A DNA stretch of 64,000 nucleotides from CBDCVY01 sp965223245 (GTDB taxonomy: Bacteria; Nitrospinota; Nitrospinia; Nitrospinales; Nitrospinaceae). Position numbers and translations under genes: made by a program. The notes beneath the pieces were generated by a model. The model saw nothing but the letters and a program-made list of their open reading frames with translations. It made no database searches and was not told the origin of the DNA. Positions 51,064 through 61,367 of this stretch are shown here, one piece after another. Positions within the stretch are counted from its first letter, which is position 1. The number at the start of each line of letters is the position of its first letter. The DNA lies in NCBI GenBank assembly GCA_965223245.1, contig CBDCVY010000013.1:3472001-3536000 (forward strand), given 5' to 3'.

Positions 51064-51777
51064 TTGAAAAATTTCAAACTCCGTTCGGTAATTTTATTTG
51101 TAATGATTTTTGGATTGTCAGCATGTATCTCTGACCCAAAACCACCCAATCCGGCTACGCAAATTATTACACAAAAGATTTATAAAGATCCTGCCTATAT
51201 TCCTGAAGAGGGATCGATTTGGCCAGGAGAAACTTCAGAAAACTTGTTATTTGCAGATACTAAAGCCAAGCAGGTGGGCGATGTAGTCATTGTGAGATTA
51301 AATGAAGATTTTACTTCCTCACAAACAGCTTCTACCGATACTTCCAAAGATTCAAGTATTGATATTGAAACAGGCACCGTATTTGGTTTGCCCACAGATT
51401 TTGGAATTTCAAACTTTCTTGGTTCGGGGAATAGTTTTAGTCCAAACCTTGAGGCGACGACCTCTCGATCAACTGCCGGCTCCGGAACTACCTCAAGACA
51501 AGGCTCTATGACGGGGACTATGGCTGCTGTAATTAAGGGAATATTGCCCAGTGGAAATTTTGTGATTGAAGGAAAGCGCAAAGTAACCATTAATAACGAA
51601 GATCAATTGATGATATTAAATGGAATCATTCGGCGAGTAGATATTGGTTTTGATAATTCAATTCCTTCTCAAAAAATTGCGGATGCTTCTATCATTTATA
51701 CAGGTAAGGGTGTGATTGCAGATGAACAAAAAGTTGGATGGTTCACTCGAATTTTGGCCCATATTTGGCCATTTTAA
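51064..51777 (+). CDS. flgH: Flagellar L-ring lipoprotein FlgH
   Basis: FlgH forms the outer-membrane L ring. The 237-residue protein has a lipobox FGLSAC (Cys21) and the family core GSIWPGETSENLLFADTKAK, KQVGDVVIVRLNEDF, ILPSGNFVIEGKRKVTINNE and a C-terminal ASIIYTGKGVIADEQKVGWF. It starts at TTG 51064, 13 bases after flgA; AGGAAATC precedes it. No alternative ATG would keep the lipoprotein signal. Confidence 0.94.
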   Translation: MKNFKLRSVILFVMIFGLSACISDPKPPNPATQIITQKIYKDPAYIPEEGSIWPGETSENLLFADTKAKQVGDVVIVRLNEDFTSSQTASTDTSKDSSIDIETGTVFGLPTDFGISNFLGSGNSFSPNLEATTSRSTAGSGTTSRQGSMTGTMAAVIKGILPSGNFVIEGKRKVTINNEDQLMILNGIIRRVDIGFDNSIPSQKIADASIIYTGKGVIADEQKVGWFTRILAHIWPF

Positions 51778-51878
51778 GAAAAAGTTATCAGTTGAAATAC
51801 AAAAAAAAGTATTTTCTTTATCAAGTCCCAAACAAGCATTGATGCTCTTGGCACAATAATACAGTTGGAGATACAAGG

Positions 51879-53003
51879 ATGTTTCAAAACATTTATGGAA
51901 AAATGACATGGTCAGTTTTAATTTTATTGTGTTTCCTCGCCGGAACAGTTCACGCCGCTCGTATAAAAGATATAGCGAATATCAATGGGGTTCGCCACAA
52001 TCAATTGATCGGTTTTGGTTTGGTCATTGGTCTGGCAAATACCGGTGACCGTGCAACTAACGTTTTCTTTTCCATTCAAACCGTTGTCAACATGCTCCAA
52101 AAGTTAGGAGTCACTGTACCCGAAGATCGAGTGAATCAACTCCAATTCAAAAATGCTGCCACCGTTATGGTAACTGCAGAGCTTCCACCGTTTGCTAAAC
52201 AGGGAGACCGCATTGACGTTATGGTCTCTTCATTGGGTGATTCCAAAAGTTTACAAGGCGGCACCTTGTTGATGACTCCTCTGAAAGGACCTGATACGGT
52301 GACCTATGCTGTGGCTCAAGGACCTCTATCTATTGGAGGATTTTCTGTTCAAGGACAAGCCCAGGGAGTTCAAAAGAATCACCTCAACGTAGGTCGTATT
52401 GTAAACGGTGCCTTTGTGGAAAAAGAGTTAAAAAATGATTTTAAAAATCGAGACGAACTATTGCTCTCCATGAAGTTAACCGATTTCACTACAGGTTTTA
52501 GAATTGCGAAAGTGATTAATGCTGAACTTAGGGATGTGGTAGCGACCCCTTTGGATGGAAGAACTATTCGGGTGAAAGTGCCTCCGTTTTATATACAAAA
52601 TGTTCCTGCCTTTGTTACAAAAATAGAATCCCTGCAGGTGGAACCTGATACCGTGGCAAAAGTAATCATCGATGAAAGAACGGGTACCATTGTAATGGGA
52701 GAAAATGTGCGCCTATCCACAGTGGCAGTAGCACATGGAAATCTTTTTGTACAAATCACGGAAACACCGCTGGTCTCACAGCCTTCACCGTTTTCTCCAA
52801 ATGGTGAAACCGTAATTGTTCCTAGGTCTCGTGTGACCATTGAAGAAGGAGAGGACCGACTGTTAATTGTTCCAAAAGGGGTTGGAATAGGAGAAGTGGT
52901 GAACGCGCTTAATGCTTTGGGAGTGACTCCACGGGATCTAATCGCAATTCTTCAGGCCATAAAAGCATCGGGTGCTTTACACGCACAATTAGAAATAATT
53001 TAG
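51879..53003 (+). CDS. flgI: Flagellar P-ring protein FlgI
   Basis: FlgI forms the periplasmic P ring. The 374-residue protein has a signal peptide (WSVLILLCFLAGTVHAA) and highly conserved motifs: IKDIANINGVRHNQLIGFGL, VTVPEDRVNQLQFKNAATVM, DRIDVMVSSLGDSKSLQGGT, VVATPLDGRTIRVKVPPFYI and VVNALNALGVTPRDLIAILQ. The length is standard. The ATG at 51879 has GGAG about 10 bases upstream; the Met at 51903 is a less likely start. Confidence 0.96.
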   Translation: MFQNIYGKMTWSVLILLCFLAGTVHAARIKDIANINGVRHNQLIGFGLVIGLANTGDRATNVFFSIQTVVNMLQKLGVTVPEDRVNQLQFKNAATVMVTAELPPFAKQGDRIDVMVSSLGDSKSLQGGTLLMTPLKGPDTVTYAVAQGPLSIGGFSVQGQAQGVQKNHLNVGRIVNGAFVEKELKNDFKNRDELLLSMKLTDFTTGFRIAKVINAELRDVVATPLDGRTIRVKVPPFYIQNVPAFVTKIESLQVEPDTVAKVIIDERTGTIVMGENVRLSTVAVAHGNLFVQITETPLVSQPSPFSPNGETVIVPRSRVTIEEGEDRLLIVPKGVGIGEVVNALNALGVTPRDLIAILQAIKASGALHAQLEII

Positions 53004-53240
53004 TAAACACGAAATTAAAAACAGGAATTATTTTTATATTTGCCAGGGAAATATTTTCCCAAAAGTTAATTTTAAAATCCAAAGATTTAAAGTTAGAGCC
53101 CTAATAAGGTTTGATTTTAGCGGGTTTAAATTAAAGAAAATCATTTTGGCATTATGTTTGCTTTTCTTAGGAAAGAAGTCAACTTTTCAGGAAATTTTGT
53201 GTCCTCATTTGTAATTAAAAATAAAAATTGAGAAACAAGA

Positions 53241-53636
53241 ATGGATATTAGTTTTCCCATAAATAAACCATCAAATAGTTTGAATTTCTCTGATCCTTTA
53301 CGAGCGCAAGGTTTATTAAATAGGTTACAAAACCAAAATTTTGGAAAAAGCAATTCAACTGAATTGAATAATCCGGCATCCCGGGAAACAGAGTTGAAAG
53401 AGGTTGCTCAGCAGTTTGAAGGAATGTTTCTCCATATATTATTAAAGTCTATGAGAGCCACGGTTCCAAAATCCGGTTTATTTAAAAGTTTTGCTATGGA
53501 TCAATATCAATCCATGTTGGATGAAGAAATTGCTTCTGCCGGTTCTAAACAAAGAGGGTTAGGTTTATCCGAATTGTTTTATAATCAATTTAGCCGGTTG
53601 GATAAACAACTTGCAAACGAGAAAACTGGAAAATAA
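53241..53636 (+). CDS. Rod-binding protein, FlgJ N-terminal domain only
   Basis: The 131-residue protein matches the N-terminal rod-capping domain of FlgJ: ELKEVAQQFEGMFLHILLKS, ATVPKSGLFKSFAMDQYQSM and AGSKQRGLGLSELFYNQF. The C-terminal muramidase domain of enterobacterial FlgJ is absent, as in many bacteria that supply it separately. It is in the operon, though with a 237-base gap after flgI that shows no gene. Confidence 0.88.
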   Translation: MDISFPINKPSNSLNFSDPLRAQGLLNRLQNQNFGKSNSTELNNPASRETELKEVAQQFEGMFLHILLKSMRATVPKSGLFKSFAMDQYQSMLDEEIASAGSKQRGLGLSELFYNQFSRLDKQLANEKTGK

Positions 53637-53670
53637 AAATTAAAAAGCATCACTAAATTTGGAGGAATGT

Positions 53671-54171
53671 ATGGAAAATTCATTTAAAGCTTTAGACGAG
53701 TTATTAGTAAACAAAACTCGGCTCTATTCCAAATTTATTGATTTATTAAAAGAAGAGTGGACAGCCGTTACTCAAAATAATCTGGAGCGATTAGAAGAAA
53801 TCCTTGAGAACAAAGAAGCATTGGTCGAAGAAATTCAAGAAATAAATGTGATGCGGGAAAAAGTGGTTCACACGATTGCTATAAACCAAAAAATTCCTGT
53901 CCAGGAAATTACGCTAAAGAAAATCATCGAATTAAAAGAGAATCTTTGGTCGGAGAGAATGGAACATCATAGAAAAAAATTACGTGAGCAAATTGAAATC
54001 ATTAATGAATTAAACTTAACGAATAGAAACTTAATTAATCGTTCGGCGATGACAGCGAAAAAATCCGTTACTTGGTTATACCAAGTGGATGCTTCATATT
54101 CGCCTTATCACGCAAATGGACAAATCGCCGATGCAAAATTTGAAAGCCGGATGGTAAGTACAGACGCTTAA
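53671..54171 (+). CDS. flgN: FlgN-like flagellar chaperone
   Basis: The 166-residue helical protein has the FlgN pattern: LLKEEWTAVTQNNLERLEEI followed by ENKEALVEEIQEINVMREK (FlgN family coiled coil), and a C-terminal NRNLINRSAMTAKKSVTWLY region that in FlgN binds FlgK/FlgL. Translation starts at ATG 53671 behind GGAGG; an in-frame upstream TTG is unlikely. It lies directly before its expected clients flgK and flgL. Confidence 0.87.
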   Translation: MENSFKALDELLVNKTRLYSKFIDLLKEEWTAVTQNNLERLEEILENKEALVEEIQEINVMREKVVHTIAINQKIPVQEITLKKIIELKENLWSERMEHHRKKLREQIEIINELNLTNRNLINRSAMTAKKSVTWLYQVDASYSPYHANGQIADAKFESRMVSTDA

Positions 54172-54204
54172 GTAAGTAATTTTTTCCAAGGATGGGAAAG
54201 TACA

Positions 54205-55884
54205 ATGACAACAAATATTTTTAGTATTCTCAATATTGCAAAGTCGAGTCTGTTTGCACAACAGTCTGCTATTGAGGTTACAGGACATAATATTTCTAAT
54301 GTCCAAACTAAAGGTTATACCCGCCAAGAAGTAAACCTCGAAACATTTCCCCCAAGACAATCCGGTTTAGGCTTATTAGGAACTGGTGTCAAAATACGAA
54401 ATATTACCCGAGACTTTGATCAATTTCTGTTCAATCAGATCTTAGGAGAAGGCAGTACTACGGGTAATTTCGAAGCGCGACAAAAGATCTTTGAAAAATT
54501 AGATATTATTTTTAATGAAACAACAGGACGTAGTTTAAATAGTGAATTTAGCGAATTTTTTAAAGGGTTTGATGACTTAGCAACGAATCCTACAGGTCTC
54601 CCCGAAAGAAGTACCATAATTGGAAATGCCAAATCCTTAGTCTCTGTATTTAATTTGATGGGCAAATCTTTGTTCCAAGAAAGATTAGACCTCAATGTTC
54701 TGGTTGAAGACAGAGTCACCGAAATTAATGGTCTATTAGAAGAAATTCAGGAATTGAATGTTGCGATTCATGCCAATGAACCTGGGGATGATGTGGCCAA
54801 TGACTTAAGGGACCAAAGAGATATTCGAGTTCGCGAATTGTCGGAAAAAATAGATATAAATATTATCGATGAAAACTCCAATCAAATTAAACTGACGACC
54901 ACTGATGGAACCCCATTAATTTTGGGAATTGAAGCTTTTAGATTAAGCACTGCCACGAATGGAAACAACCGAGGTCTTAAGGATGTTTATGTTAGCGATG
55001 GAGGTTTTGGAACGGTAAACATAACCGATCGTATTCAGGGCGGTGAAATTAGAGGCATTTTGGATTTGCGAGATCGCGAGATCACTTCTGCTATTGATCA
55101 ATTGGATAGGTTAGCGGCTGGCGTTATTCAAGAAGTAAATCGAGTGCATCAACAGGGTGTAGGATTGGATGGAAGCACGGGAAATAATTTCTTTGCACCT
55201 TTGGACCCTTATATCCATGCAGATGTAAATAATACCGGGTCGGCTGATGTGACCATGGTAAACGCAAGCCCGACCTCGGTTTCAGTGGATAAATTTGAAC
55301 TGCATTTTACGAGTGCGACCTCTTTTGATTTAATGAATACAACCACAGGGGCTTCCTCGGGATCCTTTACGTTTTCAGCAGGAAGCACTTTTAATCTTGT
55401 GAATGGATTAGCAGTTACGATTAATGGAAGTGCCGCAGCAGGAGATGTAGTCCAATTTTCTGTATCAGAGGAGGCGGCATTAAAGATAAAACTCAATGAT
55501 GCAATTGTGACTGATACCAGAAAAATGGCTGCTGGGTTAAATGGCAGCGAGGATGGAGGTAACGCACGTGCCTTATCGGATATACAAAACAGATTTGTAT
55601 ACGATGGATCGTCCTATCGCTCTGGGTCAGGATCTGTGACTTTCAATGCCTTTTACAATGCCTTGGTAAGTAGTATTGGGGTTGCATCCAAAACAGCCCA
55701 AACAGTAGTGGAACAACAGGAAGGCGTCATGCTTCAGTTGGATAACCGTAGACAAAGTATATCCGGTGTCTCCATCGATGAAGAAATGATTAACCTGATT
55801 AAATTTCAGCAGGCATATCAAGCTGCTGCAAGGTTAATTAATGTTGTGGATGAGATGTTTGACATCATTCAGGAACGAATTTAA
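54205..55884 (+). CDS. flgK: Hook-filament junction protein FlgK
   Basis: The 559-residue protein has the rod/hook N-terminus (FSILNIAKSSLFAQQSAIEV; TGHNISNVQTKGYTRQEVN), a long middle domain (LNVAIHANEPGDDVANDLRD QRD, typical of FlgK) and the C-terminal ISGVSIDEEMINLIKFQQAY. It forms the first junction zone. It is followed 27 bases later by flgL. The length is normal (about 550). Confidence 0.96.
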   Translation: MTTNIFSILNIAKSSLFAQQSAIEVTGHNISNVQTKGYTRQEVNLETFPPRQSGLGLLGTGVKIRNITRDFDQFLFNQILGEGSTTGNFEARQKIFEKLDIIFNETTGRSLNSEFSEFFKGFDDLATNPTGLPERSTIIGNAKSLVSVFNLMGKSLFQERLDLNVLVEDRVTEINGLLEEIQELNVAIHANEPGDDVANDLRDQRDIRVRELSEKIDINIIDENSNQIKLTTTDGTPLILGIEAFRLSTATNGNNRGLKDVYVSDGGFGTVNITDRIQGGEIRGILDLRDREITSAIDQLDRLAAGVIQEVNRVHQQGVGLDGSTGNNFFAPLDPYIHADVNNTGSADVTMVNASPTSVSVDKFELHFTSATSFDLMNTTTGASSGSFTFSAGSTFNLVNGLAVTINGSAAAGDVVQFSVSEEAALKIKLNDAIVTDTRKMAAGLNGSEDGGNARALSDIQNRFVYDGSSYRSGSGSVTFNAFYNALVSSIGVASKTAQTVVEQQEGVMLQLDNRRQSISGVSIDEEMINLIKFQQAYQAAARLINVVDEMFDIIQERI

Positions 55885-55911
55885 ACAAATCAATTTAACT
55901 GGATACTTATT

Positions 55912-57438
55912 ATGGTAACGCGAGTCACAAATCAAGCTCAACAAGCCAGTGCATTGCGAAACATTTTTAGAATTACTGAAGATTTGTTTAAAGCTAACGA
56001 AAGAGTAGCTACGGGAAAAAGAATTAATAAACCTTCCGATGATCCCGCTGGAATACGTGACTCACTAAGTTTAAAAACCTCTATCGCACAAACAAAACAA
56101 TTCTTAAAAAATATGGATAATAATGAATTGTTTTTAGAGTCCGCTGATTCTTCTTTGGATACCGTTGGACTAAACTTAATTCGAGCGAGAGAACTTGCGA
56201 TAGGAGCCTTAAGTGGCGCAGACACTGCAGAAACCAGGCAGTTTGCAGCGGTAGAAATTAGTCAAATCACTAATCAAGTATTCCAATCTGCCAACACCAA
56301 AGTAGGAAACCGATTTATCTTTTCCGGAACACGGCTTTTAATTGAACCCTTTCAATTGGACCCTGCGGGTTCGGGTGCTGTTTATTTAGGGAATAGTTCC
56401 CGGTTTTCTTTAGAGATTGCCTCGAATCAAACAGTGGAAATTACTCGTCCAGGTTCAGAAATTTTTGCAACTGATTTAAATCCCATAATAAATCCCAACA
56501 CACCCATAGCTGATTTAAATGGAGGGAATGGTATTTCTACAGGCGATATTTCTATTACTGATCGTTCCGGAAACAATGCTGTGATTCCTATCACAGCCGG
56601 GATGAGTTTTAACGATGTGATTAATGCAATAAATGGAACAGGTTTAAATGTAACCGCCTCCTTAAATAGTGATCAAACGGGTCTTTTATTGACAGAGTCC
56701 AGCACAAATATTTTAAATCCACTGATTATTAGCGAGGTGAATGGGGGGTCTACCGCTGCAAGTTTGGGAATTTTGGGGCAACGTGATGGGTCATTAGAAG
56801 GTCGAGATTTGGACCCAATTGTAACTGCGAATACCCTGATTTCCAATTTGGATAATGGAAATGGTTTAAACCTGGATCAAATCAATATTGTGAATGGGGC
56901 AGCATCCGCAACAATAAGCTTGAGTACCGCGACGACTATTGGCGATGTATTAACCACGATCAACAGCGCTGGGCTCAATGTTAATGCGAGTATTAATAGT
57001 ACAGGCAATGCACTTAGAGTTGTTTCCACAGACCCTGACTCTGCTGCAATAATAAGAAATGTAGGATTGGGTACAACCGCAACCGACTTGGGGTTAGGCG
57101 GAGGACGCAACGTTTTTTTAGCTCTGGAAAAACTACAGGAAGCTCTTCAAAAAGATGATTCCGATGGAATTATTGCTTCATTAGATAATTTAGAAGCTGT
57201 ATTAAACAGTGTCACCAACGCAAGAGCGGATTTCGGAGCTATATTAAGAAGAACCATCCAAACCAAAAATGTTCATGAAAGTGATGTTGTGGACCAAGAA
57301 CAACAACTGGCTTCTGTGGAAGATTCGGACATTACAAAAGAAGCATCGGAAATTCAATTATTGGAATTTGCATTAGAAGCAACTTTAAATACCAGTGCGC
57401 GTATTTTACAACCTACCCTTATGGATTTTCTCAGATAA
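55912..57438 (+). CDS. flgL: Hook-filament junction protein FlgL with two flagellin-IN-like inserts
   Basis: FlgL is the second junction protein. The 508-residue product has flagellin-like ends (RITEDLFKANERVATGKRIN; VGNRFIFSGT; and a C-terminal LLEFALEATLNTSARILQPT). It is much longer than usual FlgL (about 300). The extra part holds two repeats (about residues 199-290 and 305-400), each with GGNGISTGDISITDRSGN or NGNGLNLDQINIVNGAAS followed by DVINAINGTGLNVTASL or DVLTTINSAGLNVNASI. These match flagellin hook IN motif domains. They probably form extra outward-facing domains. It is the last gene of the operon. Confidence 0.93.
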   Translation: MVTRVTNQAQQASALRNIFRITEDLFKANERVATGKRINKPSDDPAGIRDSLSLKTSIAQTKQFLKNMDNNELFLESADSSLDTVGLNLIRARELAIGALSGADTAETRQFAAVEISQITNQVFQSANTKVGNRFIFSGTRLLIEPFQLDPAGSGAVYLGNSSRFSLEIASNQTVEITRPGSEIFATDLNPIINPNTPIADLNGGNGISTGDISITDRSGNNAVIPITAGMSFNDVINAINGTGLNVTASLNSDQTGLLLTESSTNILNPLIISEVNGGSTAASLGILGQRDGSLEGRDLDPIVTANTLISNLDNGNGLNLDQINIVNGAASATISLSTATTIGDVLTTINSAGLNVNASINSTGNALRVVSTDPDSAAIIRNVGLGTTATDLGLGGGRNVFLALEKLQEALQKDDSDGIIASLDNLEAVLNSVTNARADFGAILRRTIQTKNVHESDVVDQEQQLASVEDSDITKEASEIQLLEFALEATLNTSARILQPTLMDFLR

Positions 57439-57466
57439 TTTTTTCTTAAAATTTTAAATTTATTTT

Positions 57467-58762
57467 TTAGGAGTTCTCTGTTTCTTCGTTTTCTTCAGAG
57501 AAATTATTTTTAATTGGCAGGTCAATTATAAAAGTAGCCCCTCTTCCATATTCGCTCTCAACGCGAATAGTGCCCTGATGCTTTTCAATGATGGTATAAC
57601 AAACAGAGAGGCCTAATCCGGTGCCTTTATCTTCGGGTTTGGTTGTGAAAAATGGATCAAATAATTTCACCATATCTTCTTGTTTGATTCCGGTCCCGGT
57701 ATCAGAAATTTTGATTCGAATTACACAAATATGTCCATTCTCATCGGTATCTAAATATTCAAAGTTGCTGACTTCATTAGAATGACTGGAGAAATCCTTA
57801 TCTATAATTTCAGTACTAACCGTTAAAGTTCCACCCCTTTCTTCCATAGCATGGCGGGCATTGTTTATTAAATTAAGGAACACTTGCCGCATTCGATTGG
57901 CATCAATTTTAATTTTTGGAATTTTAGGATCAAACGCGCGAGAAATATGGATGTTGTCTAAAAGAATATCATTCTCCATAATGGCTAATACCGATTCCAA
58001 GTCCTCATTTACATTGGAAAATTTCATTTCCATGTCTTCTTTTCTAGAGAACTTAAGTAATCCACCCACAATTTTCTCGATGCGTCCGATTTCTTCCATT
58101 ATAGAATTCATATCATCATTGAGTCCTGAGTCCTCCCCTCTCTCAAGCATCAAGGCTTGAACGTGGCCAGAAATAATGTTTAGCGGATTTAGAATTTCGT
58201 GGCATACCCCTGCAGCTAATCGACCTATGCTTGCCAGCTTTTCAGATCGTAAAACCAGATCTTGAGCTTCATGTAATTCCACCATCGAATTTTGTAATTT
58301 TTCATTCGCAGCTTTAATATTGTCATTGGATTCTTTAAGCTGATCTTCCGCCGTTTTTCGCAATTCTTCTTCTTTATGAAGTTGCATTGCGAATCGAATA
58401 GATTGAAAAAGTGATTCAGAAGTCAGATTACTTTTGGTGCGATAATCGGTGGCGCCACATTTCATTGCCTCAACTGCAATTTCGTGGTTTCCATGCCCGG
58501 TTAGAAAAATGATGGGTATTGTAATTCCTTGTTGACGAACACTTCGGAGTAATTCAATTCCATTGGTTTCTCCCAATCTATAATCGAACATACACAGGTC
58601 GTACTTTTCTTGTTCCAGAATATCTAAGGTGGATTTGGGATTAAGGATGTGTTTGATTTTGGGTCGGGGTTCAAAGTCTCCTTCGACCATTAAATCTTTT
58701 ATGAAAAACGCATCATCTTCGTCATCTTCCACTAATAAAATTTTTAATGATTCTTTATTCAT
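57467..58762 (-). CDS. Receiver-histidine kinase hybrid
   Basis: The 431-residue protein starts with a receiver domain (LLVEDDEDDAFF; Asp60 in CMFDYRLGETNG; Lys in DYRTKSNLT) and ends with a kinase core: HisKA phosphoacceptor His in AAGVCHEILNPLNIISG (about residue 188), HATPase_c motifs FLNLINNARHAMEERG, IKISDTGTGIKQEDM and KGTGLGLSVCYTIIEKH. All key residues are intact. It has no sensor or membrane domain, so it is driven through its receiver by another kinase. It is convergent with the flagellar operon, and a role in motility is only positional inference. Confidence 0.92.
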   Translation of the reverse strand: MNKESLKILLVEDDEDDAFFIKDLMVEGDFEPRPKIKHILNPKSTLDILEQEKYDLCMFDYRLGETNGIELLRSVRQQGITIPIIFLTGHGNHEIAVEAMKCGATDYRTKSNLTSESLFQSIRFAMQLHKEEELRKTAEDQLKESNDNIKAANEKLQNSMVELHEAQDLVLRSEKLASIGRLAAGVCHEILNPLNIISGHVQALMLERGEDSGLNDDMNSIMEEIGRIEKIVGGLLKFSRKEDMEMKFSNVNEDLESVLAIMENDILLDNIHISRAFDPKIPKIKIDANRMRQVFLNLINNARHAMEERGGTLTVSTEIIDKDFSSHSNEVSNFEYLDTDENGHICVIRIKISDTGTGIKQEDMVKLFDPFFTTKPEDKGTGLGLSVCYTIIEKHQGTIRVESEYGRGATFIIDLPIKNNFSEENEETENS

Positions 58763-59040
58763 TGCCTATAGATGGTTTGATTGATCAATGAGAAAAAAAT
58801 GATTAACCTTAAAAACTAAAATGAAGAGATTGAAATACTCTTCTCATTAAGCCTTTTTTTTAAATGGAGTAAAAGGGTCGTAAGTCAAAAATGTAAAAAC
58901 ACGAAATTCAATTAAATGGATTCCCTATAAATAGTATAAGGGAATTAAGGAAGGACTTATAGAATATATTGTAAAATCGTGAATTGTGGATGTGGATTGT
59001 CTGAAATACCCAAAAGTTTTGATTTTTGGTATTTTATAAA

Positions 59041-59607
59041 TCAGGATTTTCTTTTATATAGGTAACAATTTTCCGTGTGGTCGTTAACTAACCCTGCAGC
59101 CTGCATGAATGCGTAACAGATTGTACTCCCCACAAATTTAAATCCTTTTTTCTTTAAGTCCTTACTTAAAGTATCGCTGTCCGCAGTGGTTGCAGGCAAA
59201 TCTACTAGTTTCTTAAACTTATTTTTAATGGGTTTTCCTCCAACAAATGACCAAACATATTTACTAAAAGTTCTGCATTCTTTTTTTATTTTTAGAAAGG
59301 CTTGCGCGTTTTGCCGAACTGAAAAAACTTTAAGTCGATTTCGAATAATTCCGGGATCGTTTAAAATTGTTTCAAGTTGTTTGTCAGTTAGTTTGGAAAG
59401 TTTTACCGGATCAAAATTGTAAAATGTTTTGCGATAGTTTTCTCGACGTTTTAAAATGGTTTCCCAGGATAATCCCGCTTGAGCCCCCTCCAGGCAAAGC
59501 AACTCGAAAAGTTTTTGATCATCTTTTAAAGGCCGTCCCCATTCCTTATCATGGTACTCCACGTACCAGGGTTTATCTAAGTTCACCCATTCGCACCGCT
59601 GTTTCAC
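59041..59607 (-). CDS. tag: DNA-3-methyladenine glycosylase I
   Basis: Tag excises 3-methyladenine from DNA. The 188-residue protein has the family motifs RCEWVNLDKPWYVEYHDKEW (zinc Cys/His and Trp), LFELLCLEGAQAGLSWETIL, YVWSFVGGKPI, and the C-terminal zinc residues in DHTENCY. It starts at GTG 59607. The 278-base gap before the neighbouring kinase gene shows nothing recognisable. Confidence 0.94.
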   Translation of the reverse strand: MKQRCEWVNLDKPWYVEYHDKEWGRPLKDDQKLFELLCLEGAQAGLSWETILKRRENYRKTFYNFDPVKLSKLTDKQLETILNDPGIIRNRLKVFSVRQNAQAFLKIKKECRTFSKYVWSFVGGKPIKNKFKKLVDLPATTADSDTLSKDLKKKGFKFVGSTICYAFMQAAGLVNDHTENCYLYKRKS

Positions 59608-59682
59608 GTGATCCTCTCAAAATATAGTTCTAAAAAGTGATTAATTTCAGCAACTCTAATTAGGCATTTTCCTTTATTATGA

Positions 59683-60372
59683 TCAACAGCAACCAAAGTC
59701 GGAAGACTCTTCCTTAAGGCATTTGATTTTTTCGTAGGTAAAAGCCCCAAGAGCTGCCCCCAATATGGTAAAAACCAAATAAATCCAAATTTGATGAACA
59801 TTTCCAGAAATAATAGCGGGTCCTAATGACCTTGCCGGGTTCATGGAAGCACCGGTTAAAGGACCGCCAATAAAAGCACATAGGGTGACGGTAGATCCAA
59901 TAGCAATCCCGGCAAACTCACCGATAGCTCTTGTATCAGTGGCCACGCTAATGATTACAAACATTAAAACAAAACTTAAAATAATTTCTAATCCTGATCC
60001 AATTATTAAGGAAGATTGCACCTGGGTCACTCCAAAACTATGAGCCTTACCCCAAATGATCCAATGAATACAAGATGCAGAGAGAGCTCCTAGTAATTGT
60101 CCGGTAATGTAACCGAAAACACGGTTCAAAGGAAATTTACGGGTAATGGAAAAAGCGAGTGTCACCGCAGGATTGAAGTGGGCGCCGGAAATATGCCCAA
60201 CCGAATAAATCATAATGGAAATGGTCCCCCCAAAAATTAAAGGAACAATAAAATTGGGGAGCGCCTGAGGTTGCAATTCACTTAAAATAATGGCTCCACA
60301 TCCAAAAAATACAAGAAAAAACGTTCCAATAAATTCTGCGATATACTGAGAATATTCATGAGGATGCTTCAT
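59683..60372 (-). CDS. Aquaporin / MIP-family channel
   Basis: The 229-residue protein has six membrane segments and both NPA boxes: GHISGAHFNPAVTLAF and GASMNPARSLGPAI. The Arg after the second NPA is present (selectivity filter), and the first filter position is hydrophobic, more like the aquaporin Z type than a glycerol facilitator. The C-terminus has an acidic-Cys tail ESSDFGCC. It is upstream of tag on the same strand with a 75-base gap. Confidence 0.92.
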   Translation of the reverse strand: MKHPHEYSQYIAEFIGTFFLVFFGCGAIILSELQPQALPNFIVPLIFGGTISIMIYSVGHISGAHFNPAVTLAFSITRKFPLNRVFGYITGQLLGALSASCIHWIIWGKAHSFGVTQVQSSLIIGSGLEIILSFVLMFVIISVATDTRAIGEFAGIAIGSTVTLCAFIGGPLTGASMNPARSLGPAIISGNVHQIWIYLVFTILGAALGAFTYEKIKCLKEESSDFGCC

Positions 60373-60624
60373 GTTTCAGACCCATTTATAGAAAAAGTAA
60401 GATATTAAATAGTTAATTCGAGTTTCTTCGATAAATAAATTCTGTGATTATCTAACGAATATTAAAAAGCATATCAGGTTTGAGAATAGGAATAAACCGC
60501 TTCCACTCAGGAAGAAAAATTATCTAAAAAATACCTTGAAAATTTGGGTCTTATGAAAAGAAGGCATTGATTTTTTACGCTAAAACCGGTTTAATAGAAT
60601 TTTCCCATATCCTGTAAATAATCA

Positions 60625-60700
<76 letters not shown>

Positions 60701-61338
60701 TTATATCAATGGGCTATTATTTTTTTCTCAAAATTGATTTTTTTGTTAGTAGGTGAACAATTGGCAAGAGATTTCAAAGTTCCTGAAACAGCTTCAGACT
60801 TTTAAGGGAAATCAATTGGAAATCTCATTTTAGCTATCATCTTAATTAAATGGCGAAGTCCTCCAAAACTTTTTTCCTCAAAAACTGAATGAATAGTTTT
60901 ATTCTGCTAATTTCGATTATTCTGTTTCTGGGTTTAAAATTTCCTGGCGCTAAAGAAAAGTCAATCCTGCCCCAATTTTTGATTATAAATATTCTATTCC
61001 TCTTGAAATAAATATCCGCAGGCATAATAGTAAAGGATGAGGACAGGTCCATGGGTTTCCTTTTCAAATGTCCCTGGTGTATTCAAATTAATTGGATTAG
61101 TTTTATTATGTCAATTGAGGGCAGGGGAATTCTTTATTTTGAGTTGGAATGCTTTTTTTAAGAAATAGTTTAAAATCCTTTTTGTTGCTCTTTAAAGCCT
61201 ATTAAAATCAGTATTGTTAAATCATTCAAAATAAACTGGTTAACCCAATTTCGATTCAAATCTATCAAGCTCACGTTTTATCCCACCTGAAATGGGCTGG
61301 TTTTAGCCCAATACTTTCAAACACTTAAAAAAAAGTAT

Positions 61339-61367
61339 TTGACAATTTTGGCATACTTCCTTATGTT
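61339..61367 (+). promoter_or_regulatory. Sigma-70-type promoter
   Basis: TTGACA (61339-61344) and TATGTT (61362-61367) are separated by 17 bases, about 200 bases before the exported metallophosphoesterase gene. A GGGCTGGTTTTAGCCC stem-loop lies just upstream at about 61296-61311. The rest of the gap 60701-61571 shows no gene. Confidence 0.55.

Noticed and set aside
51843..51870. A sigma-54-like sequence TTGGCACAATAATACAG before flgI
   Set aside because: The -24 half fits but the -12 GC is missing at the required spacing.
59600..59615. A third parS-like sequence, TGTTTCACGTGATCCT, at the tag start
   Set aside because: Only the first eleven bases match; the right half-site is lost and it lies within the tag start region, 53 kb from the other sites.
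60846..61067. A 73-codon minus-strand frame after the second tRNA-Thr
   Set aside because: No ribosome site, no family resemblance and composition like the surrounding AT-rich spacer.
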